A DNA stretch of 7,613 nt, from contig CAZEDU010000170.1 in the NCBI GenBank assembly GCA_964511185.1, forward strand, positions 1 to 7,613. Direction: 5' to 3'. The stretch comes from CAZEDU01 sp964511185 (lineage in GTDB: Bacteria; Myxococcota; Myxococcia; Myxococcales; Myxococcaceae). The translations under genes and the position numbers were made by a program. The number at the start of each line of letters is the position of its first letter. The first letter of the stretch is position 1. Below the pieces are notes generated by a model, which was not told where the DNA came from, did not search any database, and saw only the letters and a program-made list of their open reading frames with translations. Below are positions 6,250 to 7,613 of this stretch, piece by piece.

Positions 6250-7613
6250 ANNNNNNNNNNCGGCTGCTCGGGCGGCTCGCTCCGGGTGAGCTGGCCGAGC
6301 TCTACAGCGCGACCCACGGCGACGAGGCCGTGGTGGTGAAGCTCTTCCACCTCAAGACGACGGACTCGGCGTACGCGCGGGATCTGGCGCAGACGGCGCT
6401 CAAGCTTCAAGACACCGGATCGAGCGGCATCGTCCGGGTGACCGACCTGGGCATGGTCGAAGACCGGCTCGCGGTGGTGCGGCCGCACGTCGAGCGCTTT
6501 CACCTGGGGCAGGCCCTGCAGCGGCTCGCGACGAAAGAGGTGCTGCTGCCGCCGCCGATGACGCTCGCGCTGATCATCGAGCTGCTCGAGATCGTCGGCC
6601 GGGCGCACGACGTGGGCGTGGTGCACGGGGCGCTGACGCCCGGGAACATCCTCATCGGCCACGACGGGCGCCCGGGCATCTGCGACTTCGGGGCGCTGCA
6701 CGCGCTGCACGCGGCGCCAGCGCTCAAGAAGGCGTTCGCCACCTCCGGCCGGGACGCCTACCGCGCGCCGGAGGTCGCCCGCGGCGGCGCGACGTCGGTG
6801 GCCGCGGACGTGTTCGCGCTGGGCGCGATCGCCTACGAGCTGCTCACGCTCAAGGAGCCGAGCTCCGGGCGCGCGGGCGGGGTGAGCACGCGCCGCGAGG
6901 CGCTCACGCCTCCGTCGCGGCTCGACCGCCGCATCAACTCCCGGCTCGACCCGATCATCCTGCGGGCGATGGAGGGCGCCGAGGCGCGGCGCTTTTCGAC
7001 CTGCCAGGACATGGCGCGGGCGCTGCGCGACTTCCTCGCCGGCACCGGGGGCATGCCGCCGCCCGACGAGCTGCAGGAGGCGCTGCTCGAGCTCGCGCCG
7101 CGCGAGGCGAAGCCCGACCCGAACGTCCCTTTCGCCAACCCCTTCACGCTGGAAGAGATCACCGGCATCAACGTCGCCGCGCTCGACTTGAGCTTCGCCG
7201 ACACCGCGACCGGGCACAGCGTCGCGGGCGTGGCGCCGGCTCCCGAAGAGCCGCCGCGCATCGCGACGGTCGACACCGAGATCGTCGGCGGCCCGCCCGA
7301 AGGCGCGCCCGCGTGGCACGCGCCGCCTGGAGCGGTGCCGAGGGGCCGCCGCATCGGCGCGGGCAGCGGGCCGCGCGCGCAGGTGAAAGTGAAGGTGATC
7401 GAAGACTTCGAGCCGATGCCGCACGGCGAGCACGGCCCGACCGTGGAGAACGCGGCGCCGTACATCTCCGAGGTGTCGCCCGCGGCGATCGAGCCGAGCG
7501 TCTCGTACGCCGCGCCGGCGCCGACGAGCGAGCTGCTCGTGTCGGAGGAGAGCGGGCTGCCCCTGGTGCGCCCCGCGAGCGGCGGCCGTCCCCGGCGAAT
7601 GAACTCGTCCGAG
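6246..7613 (+). CDS. Ser/Thr kinase-like protein, predicted pseudokinase (3' partial, contains assembly gap)
   Basis: Protein-kinase fold, 456 codons visible, running off the right edge. The start ATG at 6246 overlaps the upstream stop and is in frame with the kinase if the ten-N gap (6251-6260) has its true length. Kinase domain, about residues 6-265: degenerate Gly-rich loop (GRLAPGELAELY), VVVK with ATP-site Lys32, and Gln49 near the usual helix-C Glu. The catalytic loop reads HGALTPGN (6624-6647): the HRD Asp is Ala129 and the following Lys is Thr131, while Asn134 is kept. CDFG (Asp147), APE (6765-6773) and the DVFALG helix-F segment are present. It can probably bind nucleotide, but loss of the catalytic Asp argues against normal phosphotransfer. 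The tail after about 266 is Pro/Ala/Glu-rich and looks disordered; no transmembrane segment is reached. The likely role is scaffold or regulator with the zinc-ribbon protein, which is inference. Confidence 0.88.
   Translation, partial: MXXXXRLLGRLAPGELAELYSATHGDEAVVVKLFHLKTTDSAYARDLAQTALKLQDTGSSGIVRVTDLGMVEDRLAVVRPHVERFHLGQALQRLATKEVLLPPPMTLALIIELLEIVGRAHDVGVVHGALTPGNILIGHDGRPGICDFGALHALHAAPALKKAFATSGRDAYRAPEVARGGATSVAADVFALGAIAYELLTLKEPSSGRAGGVSTRREALTPPSRLDRRINSRLDPIILRAMEGAEARRFSTCQDMARALRDFLAGTGGMPPPDELQEALLELAPREAKPDPNVPFANPFTLEEITGINVAALDLSFADTATGHSVAGVAPAPEEPPRIATVDTEIVGGPPEGAPAWHAPPGAVPRGRRIGAGSGPRAQVKVKVIEDFEPMPHGEHGPTVENAAPYISEVSPAAIEPSVSYAAPAPTSELLVSEESGLPLVRPASGGRPRRMNSSE
6251..6260. 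other. Assembly gap (ten Ns)
   Basis: Ten undetermined bases fall within codons 2-5 of the kinase-like gene. The frame from the ATG at 6246 is preserved across it, and ATP-site Lys32 comes only slightly earlier than is usual for this family. The true gap may therefore be close to the stated size or a little longer, but a ten-N run can also be a placeholder. Confidence 0.95.

Noticed and set aside
4212..7433. A very long minus-strand open frame running through the N gap and antisense to the kinase gene
   Set aside because: Only the part below 5918 encodes a recognisable protein. The rest is Arg/Pro/Ala-rich shadow translation opposite a clear kinase fold, and it crosses the Ns.

Overview
The window is very GC-rich DNA (roughly 70% by eye) with strong G/C bias at third codon positions. 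It is packed with signalling genes: two diguanylate cyclases, a Ser/Thr-kinase-like protein, a substrate-binding lipoprotein and an NT5C2-type nucleotidase. This suits a myxobacterium or related member of the Myxococcota/Deltaproteobacteria, but that is inference because there is no marker gene. A run of ten Ns (6251-6260) shows it comes from a draft or metagenomic assembly.

Left half, plus strand (2-4207): a probable three-gene c-di-GMP operon. The first gene is cut by the left edge. It encodes a membrane protein with two GAF domains and a GGDEF domain. After 58 bp comes a second cyclase with TM, periplasmic sensor, TM, HAMP and GGDEF. Both cyclases have an intact GGEEF active site and an intact RxxD inhibitory site. 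The second cyclase overlaps by ATGA a lipoprotein of the PhnD-like phosphate/phosphite/phosphonate-binding family. No transport permease or ATPase gene is present, so the lipoprotein may act as a periplasmic ligand sensor for the adjacent cyclase.

Middle, minus strand (4212-5918): a bacterial homologue of eukaryotic cytosolic purine 5'-nucleotidase (HAD-IG family) with a long charged coiled coil. It converges on the lipoprotein gene with only 4 bp between the stop codons.

Right part, plus strand (5950-7613): a 99-residue coiled-coil/zinc-ribbon protein of unknown function overlaps by ATGA a kinase-fold protein whose catalytic-loop Asp and Lys are both replaced. It is probably a pseudokinase and runs off the right edge. 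The divergent region around 5900-5945 is an AT-rich island with a 14-bp perfect palindrome and a plausible extended -10 promoter for the nucleotidase, which puts the annotated nucleotidase start in doubt.

The c-di-GMP unit (sensing, second-messenger synthesis) and the zinc-ribbon/pseudokinase unit appear to be separate transcription units around the nucleotidase. No RNA gene, CRISPR array, insertion sequence or clear terminator was found.
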